Of a stretch of DNA of 5,465 nt, positions 1-5,465 are shown in pieces. Source of the stretch: Planctomycetaceae bacterium. GTDB taxonomy: Bacteria; Planctomycetota; Planctomycetia; Planctomycetales; Planctomycetaceae. Numbering within the stretch: position 1 is the stretch's first letter; every line of letters starts with the position of its first letter. The DNA lies in assembly GCA_023258825.1 (NCBI GenBank), contig JALQWE010000288.1:1-5465 (forward strand). Reading direction: 5' to 3'. The position numbers and the translations under genes were made by a program. A model generated the notes under the pieces. It ran no database searches, was not told the origin of the DNA, and saw only the letters and a program-made list of their open reading frames with translations.

Positions 1-84
1 CATTACGCCGACCGCCTGACGTATTTTTGCCGCCTCGCCCCCTACAACTGGTTCAACTTCTTCGATTTCTGGCAGAAAAAATGA
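1..84 (+). CDS. C-terminal tail of an acyltransferase, APE/flexirubin-type cluster (partial)
   Basis: Frame 1 is open from the first base and ends at TGA 82-84, giving 27 residues rich in aromatics: Y-A-D-R-L near the start, then APYNWFNFFDFW and a final QKK. A tail with PYNWFNF(F/Y)DFW is what I recall at the end of LPLAT/LpxL-like acyltransferases. In aryl-polyene clusters these are often fused behind a glycosyltransferase and sit just before a LolA-like gene. The family would acylate the polyene head group at the inner membrane. The stop overlaps the next start in an ATGA, so the genes are probably translationally coupled. The assignment rests on a short tail plus gene order. The catalytic HX4D motif lies upstream of the window and cannot be checked. 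Confidence 0.6.
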   Translation, partial: HYADRLTYFCRLAPYNWFNFFDFWQKK

Positions 85-650
85 TCGCCCACCGCCTCGC
101 CAGCCTGTTTTTACTGCTCCTCGCCCTGCCGGCCTGCGCCGCCTTCGATGTCGGCCAATTGATGAGCGACCTGGCCAAACACAAAGGCGGCCGCGCCAAG
201 TTTGTCGAAAAAAAATTCATCGCCGTCCTCGACAAGCCGGTGGTGTCCACCGGTGAAATGACCTACCTACCGCCTGACCGCCTGGAAAAACGCACGCTGA
301 CGCCGAAGGTCGAAACCCTGTTACTCGACAAGGATTTGCTATCGATCGAGCGCGGCCAGCAAAAGCTGTCGATCAACCTGGCCAACCAGCCGGAAGCGCT
401 GGCTTTCGTCGATAGCATCCGCGGCACGCTGTCCGGCAACCGGGCGGCGCTGGAGAAGAACTACGCCCTGCACCTGGCCGGCAATGCCGACAAGTGGGTG
501 CTCACCCTGCTCCCCAGCGACCAGAAGATCGCCAGCCTGGTGCAGCGCATCACGGTCAGCGGCAGCAAGAACCAGGTGCGCGTCATCGAATACCTGCAAG
601 CCGACGGCGACCGCTCGGTGCTCAACATCGACCCGGTCGACGTCAAATGA
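81..650 (+). CDS. LolA-like periplasmic carrier protein
   Basis: The product has 189 residues from ATG 81. I prefer this start to the in-frame ATG at 27 because it overlaps the upstream stop (ATGA) and places a signal peptide at the N-terminus: a basic start (H4, R5), a leucine-rich core at 9-16, then LPACAAF. Cleavage after A21 is likely. L-P-A-C at 16-19 could be a weak lipobox, but proline at -2 is unusual. The mature part follows the LolA pattern: an early F-x-E-K-K-F segment, then D-K-P-V-x-S-x-G-x-M-x-Y-x-P-P-D-R-L, then a strand with a P-x-V-E-T-L motif. Family members are unclosed beta-barrels that carry lipids or lipoproteins across the periplasm. Beside an MMPL exporter and an acyltransferase, this one more likely moves a pigment lipid than general lipoproteins. 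It overlaps the next gene by ATGA (647-650). Confidence 0.78.
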   Translation: MIAHRLASLFLLLLALPACAAFDVGQLMSDLAKHKGGRAKFVEKKFIAVLDKPVVSTGEMTYLPPDRLEKRTLTPKVETLLLDKDLLSIERGQQKLSINLANQPEALAFVDSIRGTLSGNRAALEKNYALHLAGNADKWVLTLLPSDQKIASLVQRITVSGSKNQVRVIEYLQADGDRSVLNIDPVDVK

Positions 651-1063
651 CGCGCCAGGCCGGCCGAGCCCTGACGATCTGGCTGCTGGCCATGCTGGCC
701 GGCGCCATCGTCGTCTGGAACAGCCATTTCTCGGCCGACATGTCCTTCTTCCTGCCGGCCAAGCCGACGGCCGAGCAACAGGTGCTGGTCGACCAGTTGA
801 AGGAGGGCGTGGTCTCGCGCCTGCTGATGGTTGCCATCGAAGGTGGCGATGCGGGGCAACGCGCTGCCGCCTCGCGCGCCCTGCGCAGCCGCCTGGAAAA
901 GCTGCCCGCATTCACAATGCTCCGCAGAACATTGACGGACAGTTGCTTCCCGAATGATAGCCGGAAAACATGTCGAGCGGTAGCGGGGAAACGGCACGGA
1001 TTCGACGCGGACGGTTTTATTTTCTACAGTGATGCATCAATGCCAGCAACCGGGAATAGCTGA
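647..1063 (+). CDS. MMPL/RND-type exporter, N-terminal fragment with an unrelated tail
   Basis: ATG 647 overlaps the LolA-like stop (ATGA), so this start fits the operon. Residues about 8-25 (LTIWLLAMLAGAIVVW) form one membrane helix. The first periplasmic segment follows, with SADMSFFLP and then an E-Q-Q-x-L-x-D-Q-L-K-E-G stretch ending SRLLMVAIEG, as in the MMPL exporters of APE clusters. Those run to about 750-800 residues with some 12 helices. Here the resemblance ends at about residue 89 (LEKLPAF, bases 893-913). The remaining 49 residues to TGA 1061-1063 are polar, cysteine-containing and unlike the family, and the base composition falls at the same point. I read 647 to about 913 as the real gene fragment and the rest as accidental read-through across a junction. 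No functional exporter can be made from this. Confidence 0.65.
   Translation: MTRQAGRALTIWLLAMLAGAIVVWNSHFSADMSFFLPAKPTAEQQVLVDQLKEGVVSRLLMVAIEGGDAGQRAAASRALRSRLEKLPAFTMLRRTLTDSCFPNDSRKTCRAVAGKRHGFDADGFIFYSDASMPATGNS
905..920. other. Composition and gene-content junction (probable contig chimera)
   Basis: The line just before (841-900) is 45/60 GC with betaproteobacterial-type codon use. The 100 bases from 921 are about 55% GC, and the genes beyond look planctomycetal. An exporter reading frame loses family resemblance at about 913. No insertion-sequence end, tRNA or inverted repeat is visible at the junction. The exact base cannot be fixed by eye; it lies somewhere in roughly 900-925. Confidence 0.6.
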
Positions 1064-1110
1064 CCCGGCCCGCTCCATGTTTCCCACCGCAAGTTCGGAG
1101 ATCCTGCCAC
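914..1110 (+). promoter_or_regulatory. Upstream region of the hydrolase gene
   Basis: These 197 bases hold no gene I believe in. A TTGACG at 932-937 resembles a -35 box, but the possible -10 boxes (AATGAT at 953-958 with a 15-base gap, TGATAG at 955-960 with 17) are poor, so the promoter call is weak. GGAG at 1097-1100 is a plausible ribosome binding site, ten bases before ATG 1111, and supports that start. The left end of the region is the junction, so part of the true upstream sequence may be missing. Confidence 0.3.
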
Positions 1111-3432
1111 ATGTCGTTGACCAAAGAGTTCTGTATTCGGACGCTGCTGGTGTTGACACTGGTTAATTGTCAGGCAATTACGGCTCAGTGTCAGGAACCC
1201 GTGGCACCAACCGGCACTGCACCGCTGACGATCGAAGGAGATCCGGCATCGTTAATGGTCGATGGTCTCGATCGCTTTCTGCTTCGCCAGATCACCAACG
1301 AATCGCAGACCAGATCCGCAGAATTTCGCCTCAACACAGAGTCGACCGAGTCCCTGAAAGCCTCCGCGACGGAGTATCGTTCAACACTTGCCAGCTGCCT
1401 CGGTATCCGTGACCCGCGACTGACTTTTTCCAGACCCGAAATCATCACCTGGTCTGGATTGAGTTCCATTGCTGCTGAATCAGAGGAAGTGATCATTCAG
1501 GCAATCCGCTGGCCCGTATTGAGCGATCCGTCACCACAGGGACAGGGATTGATCTCAGTGGCCGGAGAGGGCCTGTTACTGACGCCGAAAGGACCTGTTC
1601 GCGCCAGTGTCATCGTGCTGCCGGATGCGGACCAGACTCCCGAGCAAATGGCCGGCTTGCAGGCTGGTCTGCCCGCGAGTCAACAGGTGGCTCGATTACT
1701 GGCAGAGTCCGGGTGTCGAGTTGTCGTGCCAATGTTGGTCAGCAGACAGCGGGAAAAGCGACTGGGACGCGCGGATCTGACCCATCGTGAATACCTGCAC
1801 CGGGCGGCGTTCGAACTGGGGCGCACACTCGCTGGGTACGAGGTACAGTCAGTATTGAGTTTGGTGGATTGGTTCGAAAAAGATGCGCCGGATCAGCCAA
1901 TAGGTGTGTACGGACATGGTGAAGGTGGCATGGAGGCGTTGTTCGCAGCGGCTCTGGACACCCGAATCGACGCCACCGCCGTCAGTGGATTTTTCGGCCC
2001 TCGCGAAGCCTCCTGGCAGGAACCAATCGATCGAAATTTCAGCGGACTCCTGAAGTCATTTGGTGCGGCGGAACTGGCCTGTCTTTGCGCCCCTCGCAAA
2101 CTGATGGTGCTGACGACAGAAGGTCCCGCATTTCAACTGGCAGGTAATGGGGGAGCGCCGGCAGAATTGTCATCTCCATCGCCACAGGCGGCTGCAGAGG
2201 AATTCAGGCAGGCCCAGTCAAAGCTGGGCCCATTTGGCGAAAACCTGGCACTTGTTCAGCCAAAGGAGCGAGTGGTAACTCCGGAAATTCTGTCGGCGTG
2301 GCTGACTCAGCTGACAGGTGCAGCGATGTCGACGGCGAAGGCAGCATTGACAGTGCACGACTCGCTCGTTTCGGCCATTGAGGAAGGGCGAGAAAAACGC
2401 ATCATTCAGCAATTGGACCGCCACAATCAGTTGCTGTTGCGGGAAAGTCCCTTTGTGCGAAAAGACTTCATGTCGAAGCTGGATGTCAGCTCAGTCGAGG
2501 CGTACACCCAAAGTTCAGAGAGTTATCGGGACGTCTTTCGGAAATCTGTGATTGGTGAGTTTCAGATACCGGTACTTCCCTTCAATGCTCGGTCACGCAG
2601 GAGCTATGAAACTGACAAATGGATCGGGTATGAAGTAATGCTGGATGTATTCCCGGATGTTTTTGCATACGGAATTCTACTGCTGCCAAAAGATCTGAAA
2701 CCGGGCGAAAAACGTCCAGTCGTTGTCTGTCAGCACGGTCTGGAAGGAAGACCAACAGACATCATTCAGGGTGATCATCCAGCGTATCACGATTTCGCGG
2801 CCAGACTTTGTGAACGCGGCTTCATCACCTTTTCGCCTCAGAACCCCTACATCTTCACAGATCGATTCCGAACACTTCAGCGGAAGGCCCAACCACTCGG
2901 AAAGTCTCTTTTCTCGCTGATTGTGCCGCAGCATCAGCAGATTGTGGACTGGCTACAGACTCAGCCAAATGTCGATCCGGACCGCATCGCCTTCTATGGG
3001 CTGAGCTATGGTGGAAAATCTGCAATGCGGATTCCCGCACTTGTCACAGACTACTGTCTGTCGATTTGTTCGGCGGATTTTAACGAATGGGTATTGAAGA
3101 ACGCGACTACTCGTCACAACTTCAGTTATATATGGACTGGTGAGTACGAGATTTTTGAATGGGATCTTGGGAGTACATTTAATTATGCCGAAATGGCTGC
3201 GTTGATTTGTCCGCGACCATTTATGGTGGAACGAGGCCATTTTGATGGGGTTGGTGAAGATGATTGGGTGGGATACGAGTATGCGAAGGTCCGCCACCTG
3301 TATTCAGCACAACTGAAAATTGGGGATCGGACGGAGATTGAATGGTTCGTCGGGCCGCACACAATCAACGGGCAGGGTACGTATTCATTTCTGCATAAAC
3401 ACCTGAATTGGCCCGAACCCAAAGCTCAATAA
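1111..3432 (+). CDS. Secreted two-domain alpha/beta-hydrolase (dienelactone hydrolase / acetyl xylan esterase-like)
   Basis: The 773-residue product begins with a Sec signal peptide (hydrophobic core 12-18, probable cleavage after A25), so it likely acts in the periplasm or outside. Residues about 30-100 are a mostly helical region with MVDGLDRFLLR, which I recall at the start of planctomycetal members. A first hydrolase-like domain (about 155-400) has a strand ending VIVLPDAD (167-174) and a nucleophile-elbow motif YGHGEGG (267-273), where the usual serine is Glu271. The second domain (about 490-773) looks complete: oxyanion region CQHGLEG (540-546), elbow GLSYGG with Ser632, probable acid Asp712 in ERGHFDGVG, and His750 in GPHTINGQG. 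It is therefore probably an ester hydrolase, with a carbohydrate ester as a possible substrate, but specificity is not readable. It appears monocistronic and is followed by a hairpin at 3469-3489. Confidence 0.85.
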   Translation: MSLTKEFCIRTLLVLTLVNCQAITAQCQEPVAPTGTAPLTIEGDPASLMVDGLDRFLLRQITNESQTRSAEFRLNTESTESLKASATEYRSTLASCLGIRDPRLTFSRPEIITWSGLSSIAAESEEVIIQAIRWPVLSDPSPQGQGLISVAGEGLLLTPKGPVRASVIVLPDADQTPEQMAGLQAGLPASQQVARLLAESGCRVVVPMLVSRQREKRLGRADLTHREYLHRAAFELGRTLAGYEVQSVLSLVDWFEKDAPDQPIGVYGHGEGGMEALFAAALDTRIDATAVSGFFGPREASWQEPIDRNFSGLLKSFGAAELACLCAPRKLMVLTTEGPAFQLAGNGGAPAELSSPSPQAAAEEFRQAQSKLGPFGENLALVQPKERVVTPEILSAWLTQLTGAAMSTAKAALTVHDSLVSAIEEGREKRIIQQLDRHNQLLLRESPFVRKDFMSKLDVSSVEAYTQSSESYRDVFRKSVIGEFQIPVLPFNARSRRSYETDKWIGYEVMLDVFPDVFAYGILLLPKDLKPGEKRPVVVCQHGLEGRPTDIIQGDHPAYHDFAARLCERGFITFSPQNPYIFTDRFRTLQRKAQPLGKSLFSLIVPQHQQIVDWLQTQPNVDPDRIAFYGLSYGGKSAMRIPALVTDYCLSICSADFNEWVLKNATTRHNFSYIWTGEYEIFEWDLGSTFNYAEMAALICPRPFMVERGHFDGVGEDDWVGYEYAKVRHLYSAQLKIGDRTEIEWFVGPHTINGQGTYSFLHKHLNWPEPKAQ

Positions 3433-3630
3433 GGCCAGCAGGTGAATTTAATCCAGCAGGAAGTAATATTTCGTCGGTTGCTGACGAAACTCTCTTTCAG
3501 TTCGGTAAACGCGCTGTAATAACAGTTTTTGGTAGTGATTAAATCTTTTCGCTGGTGTTTAATGACCGTACAGAACATGCCCGTACTGATGCAGAGCACC
3601 GGGGATTTTCATCAGATCAATGACGATGGA
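3433..3630. other. Intergenic region between convergent genes
   Basis: The 198 bases between the hydrolase stop and the membrane-protein stop are AT-richer than the neighbouring genes. Apart from the hairpin at 3469-3489 I see no gene, RNA or repeat here. Confidence 0.5.
3469..3489 (+). terminator. Hairpin between convergent genes, possible terminator
   Basis: TTTCGTC (3469-3475) pairs perfectly with GACGAAA (3483-3489). The stem extends inward by one G-U and one G-C pair to nine pairs around a TTG loop. It lies 37 bases after the hydrolase stop. The plus-strand flank is CTCTCTTTC rather than a clean T-run, so it is only a moderate candidate for an intrinsic terminator. It could serve either convergent gene. 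Confidence 0.4.
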
Positions 3631-4459
3631 TCAGGCACTGGGAACCTGCTTCGAGAGCAGTGCGGTGATGAGTGGGGTAAGCGTCAGATTCAACAGTATC
3701 GAAATCACGCCTGGGACGACGAAAATACTCGATATCAGACAGCAGATGGTGGCGCAAATCCCAATCGCGAACATGCTGCGGAAGCGTGTGGGTCTCTGAA
3801 GGCTGTCCACATGAAGCACTCGAAAAACGCCGTAGACCAACGGAAGAGCTAGCACGACGATCAGCATACTCTCAGCAAATACTCGGAGAATCTGAAGAAT
3901 TATAAAGTCATCAGCAAAATCGGGATCTTCACCTGATGCGGTTCGCCCCAGTCGCAGCAGATTCAACAGGGAATTGCTGAAGAAAAAGCCGGTTAGCAGC
4001 ATCACGGTAGCTGAACGGAGATAAATACGTGTGTTCGTCGAGGTGAGTCTGCCAGTTCGCTGCCTCACGGCAGCCACGGAAGTGACGGCCGCAAGTAATG
4101 CTGCAACCAGTGCAAGGGGAACTCCGAGGGGCGACTCGTACAGCAGAACAAAGACACTGCCGGCCCCGGTCAGTGCGCCTGTCAGCGCTGCGACATCGAG
4201 TGCGTCTTTCGTCAGACTGAAATCCAGCCAACACCGAGAGCAGGAAGACGACGGGACTCACGACCACACCCGGGATCGCTGAATACATCAGGCCGAGCGT
4301 GAATCCCGGGATTATGGAATGGGGAGAGGCGGGAATCGCGAGGAATGTCAAGGCCGCTCCGAAGACACCTCCGGCAGCCACCGTGCCAACGAAGGCCATG
4401 CAACAGTTGATGAGTTCATCAACAAAATCATTCGAACTTGCCACAAGACCACCCTCCAT
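3631..4459 (-). pseudogene. Multi-pass membrane protein gene broken by a +1 frameshift
   Basis: Read from ATG at 4459, the first 79 residues form two membrane segments (about 21-43 and 54-79, with MYSAIPGVVVSPVVFLLSV). The frame then turns into arginine-rich sequence with no membrane character. In the next frame, hydrophobic sequence continues at once (FSLTKDALDVAALTG) and stays open to the stop at 3631-3633. Removing one base from the AAA at 4220-4222 (TTT on the coding strand) joins the two halves into 275 residues. That product would have about seven or eight hydrophobic segments: roughly 21-43, 54-79, 86-107, 111-132, 150-169, 195-215, 228-248 and 249-268. I do not recognise the family. 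It may be a planctomycete-specific membrane protein, as no catalytic or transport motif stands out. The frameshift may be a real lesion or a sequencing/assembly error. No strong ribosome binding site precedes 4459, so ATG at 4399 (MAFVG) is an alternative start. Confidence 0.6.
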
Positions 4460-4502
4460 CCAGAGAGACTCGCCCGGTGCTTTACCACGCCGTGGGCCGT
4501 CA

Positions 4503-4524
4503 GGGTGAGTTCACCCGAATTCGG
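4503..4524. promoter_or_regulatory. Two abutting palindromes upstream of the membrane-protein gene
   Basis: GGGTGA (4503-4508) and TCACCC (4511-4516) form an inverted repeat around GT. It shares two bases with a perfect ten-base palindrome, CCGAATTCGG (4515-4524). The pair lies 44-65 bases before the minus-strand start at 4459, where a repressor or activator site would be expected. No promoter boxes are clear around it, so an operator role is inference only. Confidence 0.3.
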
Positions 4525-4592
4525 CCAATTCTCCAGGGTTTTTGACCAATAGCCCATTGCGAGTGCCACGCTCGGCCAGTGATTCATTCAGA

Positions 4593-4705
4593 GGGACACA
4601 GCCCCTGCGGAGTGCGTCTGAAGGAGAGGACTGCAGAGGGACATAGCCTGCGTATGAAACGGACACAGCAGAATTTTCAGACCGCGGTGTTCCCCGGGAC
4701 ACAGC
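4593..4705 (+). repeat. Decamer repeat cluster A (four copies of GGGACACAGC)
   Basis: Copies start at 4593 (exact), 4638 (GGGACATAGC, one change), 4660 (CGGACACAGC, one change) and 4696 (exact). All are in the same orientation, with start-to-start spacings of 45, 22 and 36 bases. Sequence between copies is not repeated. ACCGCGGT, a perfect eight-base palindrome, lies at 4681-4688 just before the fourth copy. No reverse-complement copy (GCTGTGTCCC) was found in the window. Confidence 0.75.
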
Positions 4706-4772
4706 AACGTCGGCTCCTTCGTAGTCGCACGGGAAGGTGCTTCAGATAAATTGACAATCGAACAAATCCGCT

Positions 4773-4789
4773 CTGGCCACATTGGCCAG
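4773..4789. repeat. Perfect seven-base inverted repeat in the gap between decamer clusters
   Basis: CTGGCCA (4773-4779) and TGGCCAG (4783-4789) flank the loop CAT. The stem is perfect and GC-rich, so a cruciform or RNA hairpin is possible. No T-run follows on either strand, which argues against a terminator. It lies in the 209-base stretch free of decamers. Confidence 0.45.
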
Positions 4790-4923
4790 GCCTGAAAGTC
4801 GCAATCAAATGCGTTGCGTTGTTTCAAAAAGACAACACATGTTGAACTCAACAACAGCGCATAGCTGCTTATTAAACATCCACTTCCATCGCCGCCCCTG
4901 AAACGTTCATCTCGGGGACACAG

Positions 4924-4937
4924 CACCGACAGCGGTG
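4924..4937 (+). repeat. Small hairpin fused to a decamer
   Basis: CACCG (4924-4928) pairs with CGGTG (4933-4937) around ACAG. The stem starts on the last base of the decamer at 4915-4924, so decamer and hairpin form one unit, as in REP elements where a short tag precedes a stem. The copy at 5090 is followed by the related palindrome ACCGCGGT (5100-5107). Confidence 0.4.
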
Positions 4938-5025
4938 AGAAATCAGGTGAGCCAGGAAAGCGACACAGCGAGGAGTTGTGCGTCCCTGTCAATATCCGCC
5001 AGATAGCTCCTGGGGACACAGCAGA

Positions 5026-5065
5026 GCCGCCTTTGTATGATCTTTTTTCGGCAGGCGGCAGATCA
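5026..5065. repeat. Overlapping alternative inverted repeats between the last two decamers
   Basis: GCCGCC (5026-5031) can pair with GGCGGC (5054-5059). TGATC (5038-5042) can pair with GATCA (5061-5065). The two pairings overlap and cannot both form. A run of six T lies at 5043-5048 inside the loop. Both stems are short, so the structure is only suggestive. Confidence 0.25.
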
Positions 5066-5099
5066 GCTGGTTGTCGGCAAATTGTCTGAGGGACACAGC

Positions 5100-5364
5100 A
5101 CCGCGGTCGCCCAGGATGAAAGGCGACAGTGACCGAATAACACTCAGAGAGATAGTTTGAGCAAAGGGGTTGCAGTGATTGTTCCGGATGGCTGCAGAAA
5201 GCCAGCGTGACCGTTGCATTGTGTTGAGAATCGGTACATCTGTAACAGTATTCCTGAGGAGTGATTGGCGAACCTGTTTTTTGCTGGTGGTCGACTCTTG
5301 CTAGTGTGAAACTAAAAACCGTACTAATATACGAGTATTGATTTCACAACAGGGAAGTAAGGAA
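5100..5364 (+). promoter_or_regulatory. Leader region of the transposase-like gene
   Basis: This 265-base stretch contains no believable gene. It starts with the palindrome ACCGCGGT (5100-5107) and holds a minor hairpin, TGGCT/AGCCA (5189-5193 with 5200-5204). Near the gene, TTGCTA (5298-5303) and TACTAA (5322-5327) are 18 bases apart and could be -35 and -10 boxes. TAATAT (5325-5330) overlaps the second box. AGGGAAG (5351-5357) is a purine-rich ribosome binding site seven bases before ATG 5365. The promoter is weakly supported; the binding site is better. Confidence 0.35.
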
Positions 5365-5465
5365 ATGCCGCGACTTGCTCGAGCAGACATCTTCGCAAGC
5401 TCCGATATTGCCATCGTGAACGTGGTGTCTCGTACGGTTCGCCGTTGCTTCCTGATGGGATTCGA
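5365..5465 (+). CDS. Y1/RAYT-type transposase-like protein, N-terminus (partial)
   Basis: ATG 5365 opens 33 residues that run off the window: MPRLARADIF, then a segment ending VVSRTVRRCFLMGF. From memory this matches the N-terminus of planctomycetal proteins of the Y1_Tnp (IS200/IS605-like, REP-associated tyrosine transposase) superfamily. There MARLAR/MPRLAR is followed by a beta strand and RRCFL(L/M)G. These enzymes are metal-dependent single-strand nucleases with an HUH motif and a catalytic tyrosine, and RAYTs act on REP sequences. None of the catalytic residues is inside the window, so activity cannot be judged. The start is supported by AGGGAAG at 5351-5357. The decamer array upstream is the kind of context a RAYT would have. 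A different planctomycete-specific protein with a similar start remains possible. Confidence 0.6.
   Translation, partial: MPRLARADIFASSDIAIVNVVSRTVRRCFLMGF

Larger units (their letters stand above)
4915..5099 (+). repeat. Decamer repeat cluster B (four copies of GGGACACAGC)
   Basis: Copies start at 4915 (exact), 4960 (GCGACACAGC, one change), 5013 (exact) and 5090 (exact), all in the same orientation as cluster A, spaced 45, 53 and 77 bases apart. The copies at 4915 and 5090 share a longer 14-base match, GGGACACAGCACCG. The copy at 5013 shares GGACACAGCAGA with the cluster A copy at 4660. The last copy ends 265 bases before the transposase-like start at 5365. This layout suggests REP-like elements associated with that gene. 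Confidence 0.75.

Noticed and set aside
339..997. Long minus-strand frames over the LolA-like and exporter genes
   Set aside because: They are arginine- and proline-rich translations opposite GC-rich coding sequence, a usual artefact. The plus-strand genes explain the region and have overlapping starts and stops.
1111..1200. Lipoprotein signal in the hydrolase (LVNC at residues 17-20)
   Set aside because: Asparagine before the cysteine does not fit a lipobox, and a standard signal peptidase I site after A25 fits better.
3529..3852. Plus-strand frame of 107 residues
   Set aside because: It lies antisense to the membrane-protein gene, starts at a non-ATG codon, and is polar and low in family-like features. 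It is a shadow of the minus-strand gene.
4031..4552. Plus-strand frames of 69-83 residues
   Set aside because: They are antisense to the membrane-protein gene or its upstream region, with no start signals or recognisable motifs.
4593..5099. CRISPR array
   Set aside because: The repeat is only ten bases, spacing varies from 22 to 219, and no long repeat or uniform spacer is present.
4593..5099. Replication origin with DnaA boxes
   Set aside because: The decamer does not resemble TTATCCACA, and no AT-rich unwinding tract or dnaA/dnaN gene is nearby.
4588..5219. Minus-strand open frames (143 and 76 residues) with recurring Leu-Cys-Pro
   Set aside because: The repeated LCP is just CTG TGT CCC, the complement of the decamer, falling in phase at several copies. 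The frames have no ribosome binding site, no family resemblance and no sensible composition.

Overview
The window looks like two unrelated pieces of bacterial DNA joined near position 910. Bases 1 to about 910 are GC-rich (about 65-75% in the lines I counted by hand). They carry a tight run of genes with ATGA stop/start overlaps: the tail of an acyltransferase, a LolA-like periplasmic carrier, and the start of an MMPL-type exporter. This order matches part of an aryl-polyene (APE) or flexirubin-like pigment cluster of a proteobacterium, probably a betaproteobacterium. The exporter stops matching its family after about 89 residues and runs into unrelated sequence.

From about 914 onward the base composition drops (about 43-55% GC in the lines counted) and the genes look planctomycetal. 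A secreted two-domain alpha/beta-hydrolase of 773 residues (1111-3432, +) has a nucleophile-less first domain and an apparently complete catalytic triad in the second. It faces, tail to tail, a multi-pass membrane protein gene on the minus strand (4459-3631) that is split by a one-base frameshift. A hairpin lies between them.

From 4460 to 5364 I see no credible protein gene. This 0.9 kb contains eight same-strand copies of a decamer, GGGACACAGC (five exact, three with one mismatch), in two clusters, with several small hairpins. The region leads into the start of a gene at 5365 whose 33 visible residues resemble the N-terminus of planctomycetal Y1 (IS200/IS605-like, RAYT-type) transposases. 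A REP-like repeat array next to its own RAYT-type gene is the most interesting reading of the window, but the catalytic part of the gene lies outside it.

The 910 junction is most simply a chimeric metagenome contig. Real transfer cannot be excluded from sequence alone. Function in the two halves should therefore not be linked.
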